64,000 nt of DNA, from contig NZ_MSTI01000115.1 of the NCBI RefSeq assembly GCF_001949125.1, positions 79,799 through 143,798 of the forward strand. The letters are read 5' to 3'. The notes under the pieces were generated by a model. It made no database searches and was not told where the DNA came from. It saw only the letters and a program-made list of their open reading frames with translations. A program made the translations under genes and the position numbers. The number at the start of each line of letters is the position of its first letter. Position 1 is the first letter of the stretch. The DNA is from Deinococcus marmoris. GTDB lineage: Bacteria > Deinococcota > Deinococci > Deinococcales > Deinococcaceae. Positions 1 to 7,959 of this stretch are shown piece by piece.

Positions 1-2
1 GC

Positions 3-89
3 AGGCTGGCGTTGCTGGCAGCCGTCTTTCCGTTCATCTACGTTTTCGGAGCGTTCATCTACACCGCTGTAGCTACGAGAAATCTCTGA
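3..89 (+). CDS. C-terminal end of a membrane protein (partial)
   Basis: An open frame enters from the left edge and stops at the TGA at 87-89. The 28 visible residues are hydrophobic (for example LALLAAVFPFIYVFGAFIYT) and look like a last transmembrane helix with a short tail, ATRNL. The gene body lies outside the window, so no function can be assigned. The stop codon itself is the left copy of the 3-bp duplication (TGA) that flanks the repeat at 90-222, so that insertion landed exactly on the stop codon and preserved it. Confidence 0.45.
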   Translation, partial: RLALLAAVFPFIYVFGAFIYTAVATRNL

Positions 90-222
90 TACGGGTTCCG
101 TCTGTTTCGCGCAGAAATCGGGACAGCGCCGATTCCCGCACTCCACGCCCGGAACCCGTTTTTCTCCTTCTCGCTCCGCTCGGATTACGGGTGTTTTCAA
201 CACCCTCTAATCGAAGTTCGTA
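90..222. mobile_element. 133-bp MITE-like repeat, copy 1
   Basis: This is a 133-bp non-coding element with near-inverted ends (TACGGGTTCCG on the left; CGAAGTTCGTA, a diverged form, on the right). It is flanked by TGA on both sides (87-89 and 223-225). It has the same length and closely similar sequence as 12093-12225 (opposite orientation) and 51868-52000 (same orientation). It contains no transposase, so mobility would have to be supplied in trans. A 3-bp TNA duplication is the pattern of IS1031-type members of the IS5 family; that assignment is an inference. Confidence 0.8.
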
Positions 223-311
223 TGATTTCATCTGCATCGGTGGGAACGCCCCGATCCGAAAGGAAAAGACCCTCTCCACGGTGAAGAGGGCCAGAGGTGG
301 ACTGGACCGTT
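223..311 (-). terminator. Rho-independent terminator of the metal ATPase gene
   Basis: On the minus strand a stem CCCTCT/AGAGGG (270-290) is followed by a U-rich tract (261-269). It lies about 20 nt past the stop codon of the P1B-type ATPase. The rest of this interval holds no gene. Confidence 0.6.
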
Positions 312-2240
312 CTACAGCCGGTGCCCCAGCAGGCGCAGCCCCATGAACACCACTAACACGGTGCCGCCCTCGTGTGCGATGACGCCCAGCGGCAGCGGAA
401 TGTGCCCGGCCACGGCCAGCGGCGCGATGATCAGGATGACCCCGAAGGCGAAGGCCAGATTCAGGATCACGGTGCGGCGGGCATCTTTGGCCAGTTTCAC
501 GGCTCCGGCCAGCTTGCCCAGATCGTTTTTCATCAGGACCACGTCGGCGCTCTCGATGGCCACGTCGGTGCCGCTGGCGACGGCAATGCCCAGATCGGCG
601 CGGGCCAGGGCCGGGGCGTCGTTCACGCCGTCGCCCACCATTGCCAGTGGGCCGGGCAACTCGCCCATGATCCGCAGCTTGTCCTCGGGCAGCAGTTCGG
701 CGCGGTACTCACTCAGGCCGATCTGGGCGGCCACGGCCTGGGCCACCTCCATTTTATCGCCGGTCAGCATCACCTGATGTTCCACGCCTGCCGTCTTCAG
801 ACTGGCGATGGCTTCAGCGATGCCGGGGCGCAGCGTGTCGGCCACGCCCATCACAGCCAGCACGCGGCTGCCCACGCCCACGATCACGGTGCTGCTGCCC
901 TCGGCATTCAGCTCGCGCAGGGCGGCGTCCTGAACGGCATTCAGGCTGGCTCTCTCCCGCTCCATCAGGCGAAGGTTTCCGGCCCAAGCTCGCTCACCGC
1001 TGTCCAGCATGGCCTCGATGCCCATTCCGGGTACGGCCTGAGCATTTCGCACGGGGATAAAGGAAACATCCTGCGCCCGTGCCGCCGTCACCACCGCCTG
1101 TGCAATGGGGTGTTCGCTGTGGCTTTCCAGTCCGGCGGCCAGGGCCAGCGCCCCCGCCTCGTCGTCGGCCACCACGCGGGCCACTTTCATTTTCGCCTGG
1201 GTCAGTGTGCCGGTCTTGTCGAAGGCGATGGTGTTCACACGGGCCAAGGCGTCCATCGCCGCGCTGCTCTTGAATAGCACGCCGCCGCGCGCCGCCGCCG
1301 CCATCGCGCTGAGCATCACAGCGGGCGTGCTGATGACCACCGCGCAGGGACTGGCCACCACCATGAAGGTCATGGCGCGGTACCACGAGGTATCGATGGA
1401 CAGCTTGAAGCCGTAGTGCAGCAGCGCGAACACCAGCGGCACGGCCACGATCACCACCGTCGCGTAGGGACTTTCCCAGCGCTCGGTCAGGGTCTCGGTG
1501 CGGCTCTTGGCGGTCTGGGCCTGTTCCATCAGCGCCACCAGGCGGGCCAGGGTGCTGTCGCCTGCCGGGCGAATGACCTCGGCCTCCACACTGCCGTTCA
1601 GGTTGACGGTGCCGGAGGCCAGTTCCGCGCCCGCCGCCTTATCAATCGGCAAGCTTTCCCCGGTGATCGGCGACTCGTCTACCGCCGTATGCCCCAGCGT
1701 CACGCGGGCGTCGGCGGCAATGCGCTCGCCGGGCTTGATGACCAGCAGGTCCCCGATGCGGATGTCATTCAGTTCACACCAGCGTTCGCGCCCGTCGCGG
1801 CGCACGGTGGCCCCCGCTGGATTCAGGTCCATCAGGGCGCTGATTGCATGCTTGGTGCGGCCCATCGCCCAGTCCTGGAGGGTGTTGCTGAGGCTGAACA
1901 GGAACAGCAGAATCGCGCCGTCCGCCGCCTGCCCGATGCTCGCCGCACCTAGGGCGGCCACCACCATCAGCAAATCGACGTCCAGCTTCCTTTCCACGAA
2001 CAGGCTGTGCAGCGCCTCACGCCCGGCAGGAATGCCCCCCGCCAGATACGCGACGAGATAGCCACCCCACATGATGGCAGGCACTTTCAGCAGGTACTGG
2101 CCTGCTGCACCGACCAGCAGGCCGAGCAGGGTCAGGCCAGTCAGGAGGACAGCGGAGCGCAGTTCGGGCGAGAGGTTAAAGCGGGGTTGGCGTGTCGGCG
2201 CGGCAAAACTTGTTGGTGTGGCTGTATTGGGGGTGGTCAT
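312..2240 (-). CDS. P1B-4 type heavy-metal efflux ATPase
   Basis: This is a P-type ATPase of 642 residues that would pump a transition metal out across the inner membrane. Visible landmarks are TGES (about residue 193, dephosphorylation), SPC in a membrane helix (about 297), the phosphorylated Asp in DKTGTLT (about 341), GDGVND near residue 555 and HEGGT in the last helices. SPC together with HEGG(T/S) is the signature of the P1B-4 group (CoaT, CtpD and PfeT type; Co, Fe(II) or Zn). There is no N-terminal CXXC metal-binding domain. The ATG at 2240 was chosen because AGGAGG lies just upstream; longer starts have no such site. A consensus-like promoter and a Fur-type palindrome sit directly upstream, so Fe(II) export under Fur/PerR-type control is likely, but the metal is inferred. 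Confidence 0.92.
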   Translation of the reverse strand: MTTPNTATPTSFAAPTRQPRFNLSPELRSAVLLTGLTLLGLLVGAAGQYLLKVPAIMWGGYLVAYLAGGIPAGREALHSLFVERKLDVDLLMVVAALGAASIGQAADGAILLFLFSLSNTLQDWAMGRTKHAISALMDLNPAGATVRRDGRERWCELNDIRIGDLLVIKPGERIAADARVTLGHTAVDESPITGESLPIDKAAGAELASGTVNLNGSVEAEVIRPAGDSTLARLVALMEQAQTAKSRTETLTERWESPYATVVIVAVPLVFALLHYGFKLSIDTSWYRAMTFMVVASPCAVVISTPAVMLSAMAAAARGGVLFKSSAAMDALARVNTIAFDKTGTLTQAKMKVARVVADDEAGALALAAGLESHSEHPIAQAVVTAARAQDVSFIPVRNAQAVPGMGIEAMLDSGERAWAGNLRLMERERASLNAVQDAALRELNAEGSSTVIVGVGSRVLAVMGVADTLRPGIAEAIASLKTAGVEHQVMLTGDKMEVAQAVAAQIGLSEYRAELLPEDKLRIMGELPGPLAMVGDGVNDAPALARADLGIAVASGTDVAIESADVVLMKNDLGKLAGAVKLAKDARRTVILNLAFAFGVILIIAPLAVAGHIPLPLGVIAHEGGTVLVVFMGLRLLGHRL

Positions 2241-2266
2241 GGAGCCTCCTGGCAGAGAATCCTTAA

Positions 2267-2281
2267 TGGGAATAATTCTCA
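2267..2281 (-). promoter_or_regulatory. Fur-family-like operator (7-1-7 palindrome)
   Basis: The 15 bp TGGGAATAATTCTCA form an inverted repeat with 7-bp arms (6 of 7 matching) around one central base, the geometry bound by Fur, PerR and Zur proteins. It lies immediately downstream of the -10 box of the ATPase promoter and overlaps the expected transcription start, a position suited to repression. Confidence 0.5.
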
Positions 2282-2289
2282 ATAAGCCC

Positions 2290-2318
2290 ATTCTATCTTC
2301 CCGCTATTACAAACTCAA
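2290..2318 (-). promoter_or_regulatory. Promoter of the P1B-4 ATPase gene
   Basis: On the minus strand TTGAGT (-35, 2313-2318) is followed by a 17-bp spacer and TAGAAT (-10, 2290-2295). The predicted start falls about 7 nt further on, within the Fur-type palindrome. A separate hairpin (stem CCATCCTGA/TCAGGATGG, 2323-2349) lies between this promoter and the divergent gene at 2406. Confidence 0.6.
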
Positions 2319-2405
2319 CGCCCCATCCTGAGCGGAGAAGTCAGGATGGAGCGGGGTTTTTCGGAGGGGGTGTTCTGTCGCTTTCCCCAGGGTGTACGCT
2401 CAGTC

Positions 2406-3101
2406 ATGAGACATCTGCTGACGCTGACCCTGGCCGCCACCGTCACCCTTGCTGCGGCGAACGAGCGTATTCCGGTCGATCAGGTGCGCTTTTCTTCCAC
2501 CTCGGCGCGGGTGATGGTCCTGAGTTCGGGGGTGCAGGACGGCTCTGGCTTTGGCACGGCCAGCCTCAAGGTGTTCAGCACGGCGACGGGGGCGCAGCTC
2601 TACAGCCGCCAGAAAACGGCAGACGCCCTGCCCAACACGTTGCGCTGGAATCTGTTGACCACGCCGCCCACCCCGGCCACGCTGTCTGCTTACGGCCTGA
2701 CGCCGGGGGCCGTGTCCGCCGCGAAATACAACCGCGTGTATCCGCAGCCGTTTCCGCAGTGGAGCGACGGTCTGGGCGCGGGGCAGACTGGAATCACCAA
2801 CGTGGCCCTGTGGTCCATGCCCGTCCCGATCAAGCTGAGCGTGTATGCCCTGCCCTCGGCTTGCCCCTACGGTGATCTGCTGGGGCCGGGGAATGCGCCC
2901 ACCGGATTCAGCCTGACCGTCAACACGCAGACCATCCACCAGGATCTGAGCCTGCCCGCAGACCGCAAGTGCGCCGCCCGTTACTCGCTGGAGCGGGTGG
3001 ACGTGCGCGGCAACCGCGTGCTGGTGACCGTGCGCGCCTACGGGCCGGGCTTCGAGGGGCTGGATGCCACCCCGGTTTTTATCGCGGCCACACTCCGTTA
3101 A
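2406..3101 (+). CDS. Secreted hypothetical protein
   Basis: This is a 231-residue protein with a clear N-terminal signal peptide (MRHLLTLTLAATVTLAAA followed by NERIP), so it is predicted to be exported. I do not recognise the family. The mature part is rich in Ser, Thr, Pro and Gly and looks beta-structured, with two Cys (SACPYG and DRKCAA) that could form a disulfide. The ATG at 2406 was chosen because the signal peptide begins there; TACGCT lies 5 nt upstream as a possible -10 box of a leaderless transcript. It is divergent from the metal ATPase and convergent with the dioxygenase fusion, 5 bp away. No functional link is evident. Confidence 0.75.
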   Translation: MRHLLTLTLAATVTLAAANERIPVDQVRFSSTSARVMVLSSGVQDGSGFGTASLKVFSTATGAQLYSRQKTADALPNTLRWNLLTTPPTPATLSAYGLTPGAVSAAKYNRVYPQPFPQWSDGLGAGQTGITNVALWSMPVPIKLSVYALPSACPYGDLLGPGNAPTGFSLTVNTQTIHQDLSLPADRKCAARYSLERVDVRGNRVLVTVRAYGPGFEGLDATPVFIAATLR

Positions 3102-3106
3102 GACCC

Positions 3107-4771
3107 CTACGCCTGCCCCACCACCGCCTGCATCAGCGCCCGCATGGCGTCCAGTTCCTCGGCGTTGATGGCGTGGCCCAGTCCCGGAAACACGCGGGCG
3201 TCCACCGATGCGCCGCGTGACCGTAGCAGTTCCTCGCTGGCCTGGAAGCGGTCCAGCGGAATATGCGCGTCGTCCGGGGCATTGCCCATGAACACGGGCA
3301 GGCCGTCCAGATCGCCCGTCTCGTCCAGCGTGATCAGTGCGCCGCTCAGCGCCACCACGCCGCCCAGTCTGACCCCGCTGCGGCTGGCATATTCCAGCGC
3401 CAGACACGCGCCCTGGCTGAAGCCGCCCAGCACCACGTTCTGCGGCCCGATGCCCTGCGCTTCCAGTTCAGCCAGAAGGGCGTCCACCGTGGCAAGCGCG
3501 GCGTCCAGATGCGGCTGATTCTGTTCCAGCGGGGCCAGGAACGACTGCGGATACCAACTGTTGCCGTCCGCTTGCGGGGCCAGATAGGTGAAGGCGCTCA
3601 GATTCAAGTCTCCCTCCAGCGAGAGGATGTCCTGCGCTGTTCCGCCGCGCCCGTGCAGCAAAATAGCCGCCACCCGCGCCTCGCCCAGCGGGCGTCCAGC
3701 GGTGAGAACCTGAATGCCGGAGGGTGCGGTTTCCTCCTGAATGGCCGGAGCCGTTCCCAGTTCCCGCGTTCCCAGCGTCACGCCGTATTCGGGACTGACG
3801 ATGCGCGGCAGGTGCGCCTCGATGGTAGGGCGGCGGGCCTCGTACCATTCGGGCAGCTTGAGGTGCTTGCCCAGCTCATCTACCGCCTCGTCGTCGGGAA
3901 AGCCGGGGGCGTCGGTGGCGATCTCGAACAGGATGCCGTTGCTCTCGCGGAAATAGATGCTGTGGAAGTACTGGCGGTCCTGCACGGGCGTGGGCCGGAA
4001 GCCCGCCGCTGTCAGTTGCCCCATGTACGCGGTCTGCTGCTCGTCGTCGCGGGTCCGCAGCGCGACGTGATGCACGCTGCCCGCCCCAAAGGAGCCGCGC
4101 GCCCCGCCGGGCCGTTCCACCACATCCACGAACAGGCCCACGCCCGCGCCCCCATCGTCATCGCCGCTGCCCCGGAAGCGGGTGCGCTGGCCCTCGGCGT
4201 CGTCCTCGGTGCCCACTTCGGTAAAGCCCAGTTGGCCCACCAGCAGATCGCGCACGGCCCCGGTCTCCCTGACCCAGCCGGTGACCGAGTGAAAGCCGCG
4301 CAGGGCGTGTTCGGGCGGGATGGGCGAGGCGGGCCACTCCTCCACAGGTGCGCCGTCCTCGAAGACCAGTTCCACCCACGTTCCGTCCGGGTCATCCACC
4401 GTCAGCGTGGGCTGGCCGAAGCGCTGGTCCCCGCGCACCTCCAGCCCCAGCCCGGTCAGGCGGCCCAGCCAGTAGTCGTACGAGGCCGCCGGGGCGCTGT
4501 AGGCCGTCGCCACGATCTCGCCGTTGCCGCGCACGCCGCGCGCCGCAGCGGGCCAGGGAAAGTGGGTCATGATCGTGCCCGGCTGCCCGGTGCAGTCCCC
4601 GTAGTACAGGTGATAGGTGCCGGGATCGTCAAAGTTCACCGTCACCTTGACCATGCGCTGCCCCAGAACGTTGGTGTAAAAGTCGATGTTGCGCTGCGGA
4701 TCACTGGCCATCACCGTGATGTGGTGCAGACCCTGGACGGGGGAAATCTGGCTGGAAGGGGAGGAAGTCAT
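3107..4771 (-). CDS. Ring-cleaving dioxygenase (MhqO-like) fused to carboxylesterase (MhqD-like)
   Basis: This 554-residue protein joins two enzymes that are separate in Bacillus. Residues about 10-330 are a vicinal-oxygen-chelate dioxygenase of the MhqO type, with repeated glyoxalase modules (GLHHITVMAS, GFHSVTGW, VHHVALRTRDDE) carrying metal-ligand His and Glu residues. Residues about 350-554 are an alpha/beta-hydrolase of the phospholipase/carboxylesterase type, with LHGRGG, the nucleophile motif GGFSQG, and the later Asp and His (GLGHAINAEE). In Bacillus the pair detoxifies quinones and hydroquinones under the MarR regulator MhqR. A MarR gene lies directly upstream on the same strand. The ATG at 4771 was chosen because it begins 6 nt after a TATTAT -10 box. 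Confidence 0.9.
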   Translation of the reverse strand: MTSSPSSQISPVQGLHHITVMASDPQRNIDFYTNVLGQRMVKVTVNFDDPGTYHLYYGDCTGQPGTIMTHFPWPAAARGVRGNGEIVATAYSAPAASYDYWLGRLTGLGLEVRGDQRFGQPTLTVDDPDGTWVELVFEDGAPVEEWPASPIPPEHALRGFHSVTGWVRETGAVRDLLVGQLGFTEVGTEDDAEGQRTRFRGSGDDDGGAGVGLFVDVVERPGGARGSFGAGSVHHVALRTRDDEQQTAYMGQLTAAGFRPTPVQDRQYFHSIYFRESNGILFEIATDAPGFPDDEAVDELGKHLKLPEWYEARRPTIEAHLPRIVSPEYGVTLGTRELGTAPAIQEETAPSGIQVLTAGRPLGEARVAAILLHGRGGTAQDILSLEGDLNLSAFTYLAPQADGNSWYPQSFLAPLEQNQPHLDAALATVDALLAELEAQGIGPQNVVLGGFSQGACLALEYASRSGVRLGGVVALSGALITLDETGDLDGLPVFMGNAPDDAHIPLDRFQASEELLRSRGASVDARVFPGLGHAINAEELDAMRALMQAVVGQA

Positions 4772-4777
4772 GCTGCA

Positions 4778-4806
4778 ATAATAGCTTAACATTAAGCGGT
4801 TTTCAA
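4778..4806 (-). promoter_or_regulatory. Promoter with embedded MarR-type palindrome
   Basis: On the minus strand TTGAAA (4801-4806), a 17-bp spacer and TATTAT (4778-4783) form a strong promoter. The -10 box ends 6 nt before the ATG of the dioxygenase-esterase gene, so the message should be leaderless. The spacer holds GCTTAATGTTAAGC (4784-4797), perfect 6-bp arms around two bases. This is a likely binding site for the MarR protein encoded just upstream; binding there would block RNA polymerase. Confidence 0.65.
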
Positions 4807-4921
4807 GCGGAGTCTGGATAGAGGCTGCTCTTCGGAAGACCAGAGACTATTTTCTCTGGGGGTGCGTTTTCTTTGTGCCAGAGAGCAGTTCTGTCTGTCT
4901 GAAAAACAGGGTGAGCGCTTT

Positions 4922-5422
4922 CTAAACCTTTGCTCTCCGTGTCGGTGCGGCCTCGCCCCGCTCCGCATCCCGGCGCTGGGCTTCCAGTCCAATCTTGCGG
5001 GTCAGGACGCTGAGCTGCTGCAATTCTTCCGGTTCCAGCACGCCGAACAGTTCCCGAATGCCGCCCACATGGCCGGGCAGAATCCGCTCGATCAGGCCGC
5101 GTCCTTCCTCTGTTAAAGAAATCTGGAAGGCGCGGCGGTCTGCGGGATTGCGCTCCCGGCTGACCTGTCCGTCTCGCTCCAGATTGTCGATGACCATCGT
5201 CAGGTTGCCGCTGGAACGCAGGATCTTGTCGGCCAGTTGGCGCTGGCTCAGCGGTCCCAGGTGGAACAGCGCCTCCAGCACCGCGAACTGGCTGAGGGTC
5301 AGGCCGTGGTCTGCCAGATGCCGGTTGGCCGTGACTTCCACGGCGTGAGCGCCCCGCCACAGCTTGATATAGGCGTCCAGTGCGGCGCGCTCGTCGGCGT
5401 TGCCCGCGAAGTGGTTAGGCAT
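4922..5422 (-). CDS. MarR-family transcriptional regulator
   Basis: This is a winged-helix regulator of 166 residues. The core (about 30-140) has the recognition region LSQRQLADKILRSSGNLTMV and the wing sequence RNPADRRAFQISLTEEG, whose D-RR pattern is diagnostic of MarR proteins. It lies 150 bp upstream of, and on the same strand as, the dioxygenase-esterase fusion, an arrangement like mhqR with mhqO and mhqD. A perfect palindrome in the target promoter is its probable operator. The start at 5422 is preferred because CCAGGA lies 7 nt upstream; an ATG at 5431 has that site directly abutting it. The inducer (possibly quinones) is inferred from context only. Confidence 0.85.
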   Translation of the reverse strand: MPNHFAGNADERAALDAYIKLWRGAHAVEVTANRHLADHGLTLSQFAVLEALFHLGPLSQRQLADKILRSSGNLTMVIDNLERDGQVSRERNPADRRAFQISLTEEGRGLIERILPGHVGGIRELFGVLEPEELQQLSVLTRKIGLEAQRRDAERGEAAPTRRAKV

Positions 5423-5476
5423 GACGGGCATCCTGGGCCACAGGGCGCAGGGAAATCAAGCTGTGAATTGAAAGGT

Positions 5477-6775
5477 TCAGGAATTGCCCTGCGCCCGCTG
5501 CCCTGCGCGATATTCCTCGGTGGCCAGGCGGATGCACGCGGCGACGGCGCTCATGGCGATATAGACCTCGCCCACGGGCGGGCGCGTCGGCGCGATGCGG
5601 ATGTTGCGGTTGCCGGGGTCCTTGCCGTCCGGGTAGGTGGCCCCGGCGGGAGTCAGGCTCACGCCCGCCGCGTCGGCCAGTTCCACTACGCGGGCCGCGA
5701 CGGGGGCGGTGGTGTCCAGGCTGATGAAATAGCCGCCCTGCGGATTGGCCCAGGTGGCGAAGTCATCGCCCTCGCCCAGTTCGGCGCGCAGGGTCTCGCC
5801 CACCGCGCGGAACTTGGGAGCGATCAGGGCGGCGTGGTCGCGCATCAGTCCATCGATGCCGCCGGGATAACTGCCCAGAAACTTGACGTGCCGCGCCTGC
5901 TCCGGCTTGTTGGGGCCGATGCTCTGGGCGTTCAGATACTTGGACATCCACTTGATGTTGTCCTCGCTGGTGGCCACGAACCCCAGCCCAGCCCCCGCCA
6001 GCGTGATCTTGCTGGTGCTGGCAAACACGAAAGCCCGGTCCGGGTGCCCCGCGTCCCGGCACAGCGTCACGAAGTTGACCGTTTCGGGCGGCGTGCCCAG
6101 ATGGTGTGCGCGGTAGGCGTCGTCGGCCAGGATGGTGAAATCGGGGGCGGCGGCCTGGAGCGCGGCCAGCCGCTGCGCCTTCGCGGCGCTGATCGTCTCG
6201 CCGCCGGGATTGCTGTAGGTGGGCACGAACAGGACGCCCTTGATGTTCGCGTCCTCTGCCGCCAGCCGCTCGATGGCGTCCACATCCGGCCCGTCGTGCT
6301 GCATGTCTACCGTCACCAGATCAAAACCCAGCGTCTGGAGCAGCAGAAAGTGCCGGTCATAGCCGGGGATGGTCACGATGAATTTCGGCTTGCTCTCGCC
6401 CCCCACCCACGGCCCTTTGCTGCCGCGTACACCGTGCAGCAGCGCGAAGGTCAGCACGAAGCCCTGCAATTCCAAAGAGGCGTTGTTCCACACGATCACG
6501 TTCTCGGCCTTCACGTCCAGATAATCCGCGAACATCTTGCGTGCGCTGGGCAGCCCGGCAATCCCGCCCGGATAGTTCCGCAGGTCGATGCCGTCCATGC
6601 TCAGGTCCGTTTCGCCCAGCGTACTGAGCAGCCCATTGGACAGGTCAAAATCCGCGTCGGAAGGCTGGCCGCGCTGCATGTTCAGCTTCAGCCCCCTGGC
6701 GCGAATGGCGTCGTAGGCGGTCTGGGCGGCGCTCAGGGCATCGGCGGCGGCAGGTGCGGAACCATCACGGGTCAT
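5477..6775 (-). CDS. Aspartate-type aminotransferase (subgroup Ic-like)
   Basis: This is a PLP enzyme of 432 residues. It has the fold-type I features: the YSNPGGETIS segment, ILADDAYRAH holding the Asp that contacts the cofactor, and FASTSKITLAG with the Schiff-base Lys. Overall it resembles the distinct group of aspartate aminotransferases known from Corynebacterium (Pfam PF12897) rather than classic AspC or MocR regulators, because there is no DNA-binding domain. The expected reaction is amino transfer between aspartate and 2-oxoglutarate. TAACGT lies 6 nt before the ATG, suggesting a leaderless transcript. The substrate call rests on family resemblance. Confidence 0.8.
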   Translation of the reverse strand: MTRDGSAPAAADALSAAQTAYDAIRARGLKLNMQRGQPSDADFDLSNGLLSTLGETDLSMDGIDLRNYPGGIAGLPSARKMFADYLDVKAENVIVWNNASLELQGFVLTFALLHGVRGSKGPWVGGESKPKFIVTIPGYDRHFLLLQTLGFDLVTVDMQHDGPDVDAIERLAAEDANIKGVLFVPTYSNPGGETISAAKAQRLAALQAAAPDFTILADDAYRAHHLGTPPETVNFVTLCRDAGHPDRAFVFASTSKITLAGAGLGFVATSEDNIKWMSKYLNAQSIGPNKPEQARHVKFLGSYPGGIDGLMRDHAALIAPKFRAVGETLRAELGEGDDFATWANPQGGYFISLDTTAPVAARVVELADAAGVSLTPAGATYPDGKDPGNRNIRIAPTRPPVGEVYIAMSAVAACIRLATEEYRAGQRAQGNS

Positions 6776-6972
6776 GCCTGTACGTTACCCGTTTGGCGGG
6801 GCCGGGGGGGTGAGGTTGTTTGGCGGGGCCGCTCCTTTCGGGAAATCGGGGAGAACGGCGGAGTCAGTCCGTGTTTCAGGTAGGTGCCGAAGGCATCAGG
6901 CGTTAGCAATGGAAAAACCCTCGTCCTGCGAAACGGGGAGTGGGGCCAGTGTGCGCCGCGTGGCATTGCCCT
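6776..6972. other. Intergenic stretch without a recognisable gene
   Basis: These 197 bp separate the aminotransferase promoter from the end of the downstream dehydrogenase. Apart from the aminotransferase -10 box (TAACGT just upstream of its ATG) I see no gene or strong hairpin. Confidence 0.4.
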
Positions 6973-7959
6973 CTATGGCCTGACCGTCTGAATCTGCCCG
7001 ATGATCCGGTCCATCAGCCCGTCCAGTTCCTCATCCACCACCTGCCGCGCCGGGTCCGCGTCGTACCACGCCAGCACTTCCTGCACGCCGCGCGCAAAGG
7101 GGATGGTGGCGTTGAATTCCGGCACCAGACGCTTGATCTTGGTGTTGTCGAAAACGGCGCTGTGGGCCTTGTCGCCCAGCAGACCCGCGCCCCAGTCGGG
7201 GGCAAAGGCGGCAATGACCTCGGATGGAACGTGGACAAGCTGGGCCTTGACGCCTGCTGCCCCGGCCACCAGCTCGAAAATCTGGTTCCAGGTCAGCCAT
7301 TCGTCACCCGTGATCTGCACCGCCTCGCCGATCACCGCTGGGCGGCCCAGCAGACCCACAAATCCCACGGCAAAGTCGCGGTGGTGGGTCAGGGTCCACA
7401 GCGAGGTGCCGTCGCCGTGAACGATCACGGGTTTGCCCCGGCGCATGCGGTCCACCACGGTCCAGCCACCGTCCATTGGCAGCAGCGTGCGGTCATAGGT
7501 GTGCGAGGGCCGCACGACAGTCACTGGAAAGCCGTCCTCGCGGTAGGCGCGGGTCAGGCGGTCCTCGCAGGCGATCTTGTCGCGCGAGTACTGCCAGAAC
7601 GGGTTGTGCAGCGGCGTGGATTCCGTGATCGGCAGGTGCCCCAGCGGCTTCTGGTACGCGGAGGCCGAACTGATGAACACATACTGCTTGGTCCGGCCCG
7701 CGAACAATTCCAGATCGGTCTCGATGTTTTCGGGCGTGAAGGCCACCCAGTCCACCACCACGTCGAATTCCAGATTGCCCAGCGCCTGCCGGACACTGGC
7801 CGGATCGCGGATATCGCCTCTCAAGACCTTCGCGCCGTCTGGCACGGGCCGCGAGGACTTGCCCCGGTTGAGCAGGTACAACTCCATCCCCTGCGCCAGA
7901 GCCAGTTCCGAACACGCCGAACTGATGATGCCGGTGCCGCCGATAAACAGAACCTTCAT
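6973..7959 (-). CDS. NAD-dependent epimerase/dehydratase (atypical SDR)
   Basis: This is a Rossmann-fold protein of 328 residues. The N-terminus MKVLFIGGTGIISS is the dinucleotide-binding loop, and LRGDIRDPASV follows as the adenine-binding region. The sequence resembles the atypical SDR group related to CSP41 and nucleoside-diphosphate-sugar epimerases; a classical YxxxK pair is not obvious. It is the last gene of a three-gene minus-strand operon: its ATG overlaps the stop of the preceding dehydrogenase by 4 bp (ATGA). With an aldo-keto reductase and a second dehydrogenase in the operon, a role in sugar or polyol metabolism is plausible, but the substrate cannot be read from the sequence. 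Confidence 0.8.
   Translation of the reverse strand: MKVLFIGGTGIISSACSELALAQGMELYLLNRGKSSRPVPDGAKVLRGDIRDPASVRQALGNLEFDVVVDWVAFTPENIETDLELFAGRTKQYVFISSASAYQKPLGHLPITESTPLHNPFWQYSRDKIACEDRLTRAYREDGFPVTVVRPSHTYDRTLLPMDGGWTVVDRMRRGKPVIVHGDGTSLWTLTHHRDFAVGFVGLLGRPAVIGEAVQITGDEWLTWNQIFELVAGAAGVKAQLVHVPSEVIAAFAPDWGAGLLGDKAHSAVFDNTKIKRLVPEFNATIPFARGVQEVLAWYDADPARQVVDEELDGLMDRIIGQIQTVRP

Noticed and set aside
73..279. Short frames reading through the 133-bp repeats as genes
   Set aside because: They vary between copies in frame and length, and the element has no coding conservation.
5237..6883. A 548-residue open frame on the plus strand opposite the MarR and aminotransferase genes
   Set aside because: It is antisense to two well-supported genes, has no family motif and reflects high third-position GC.
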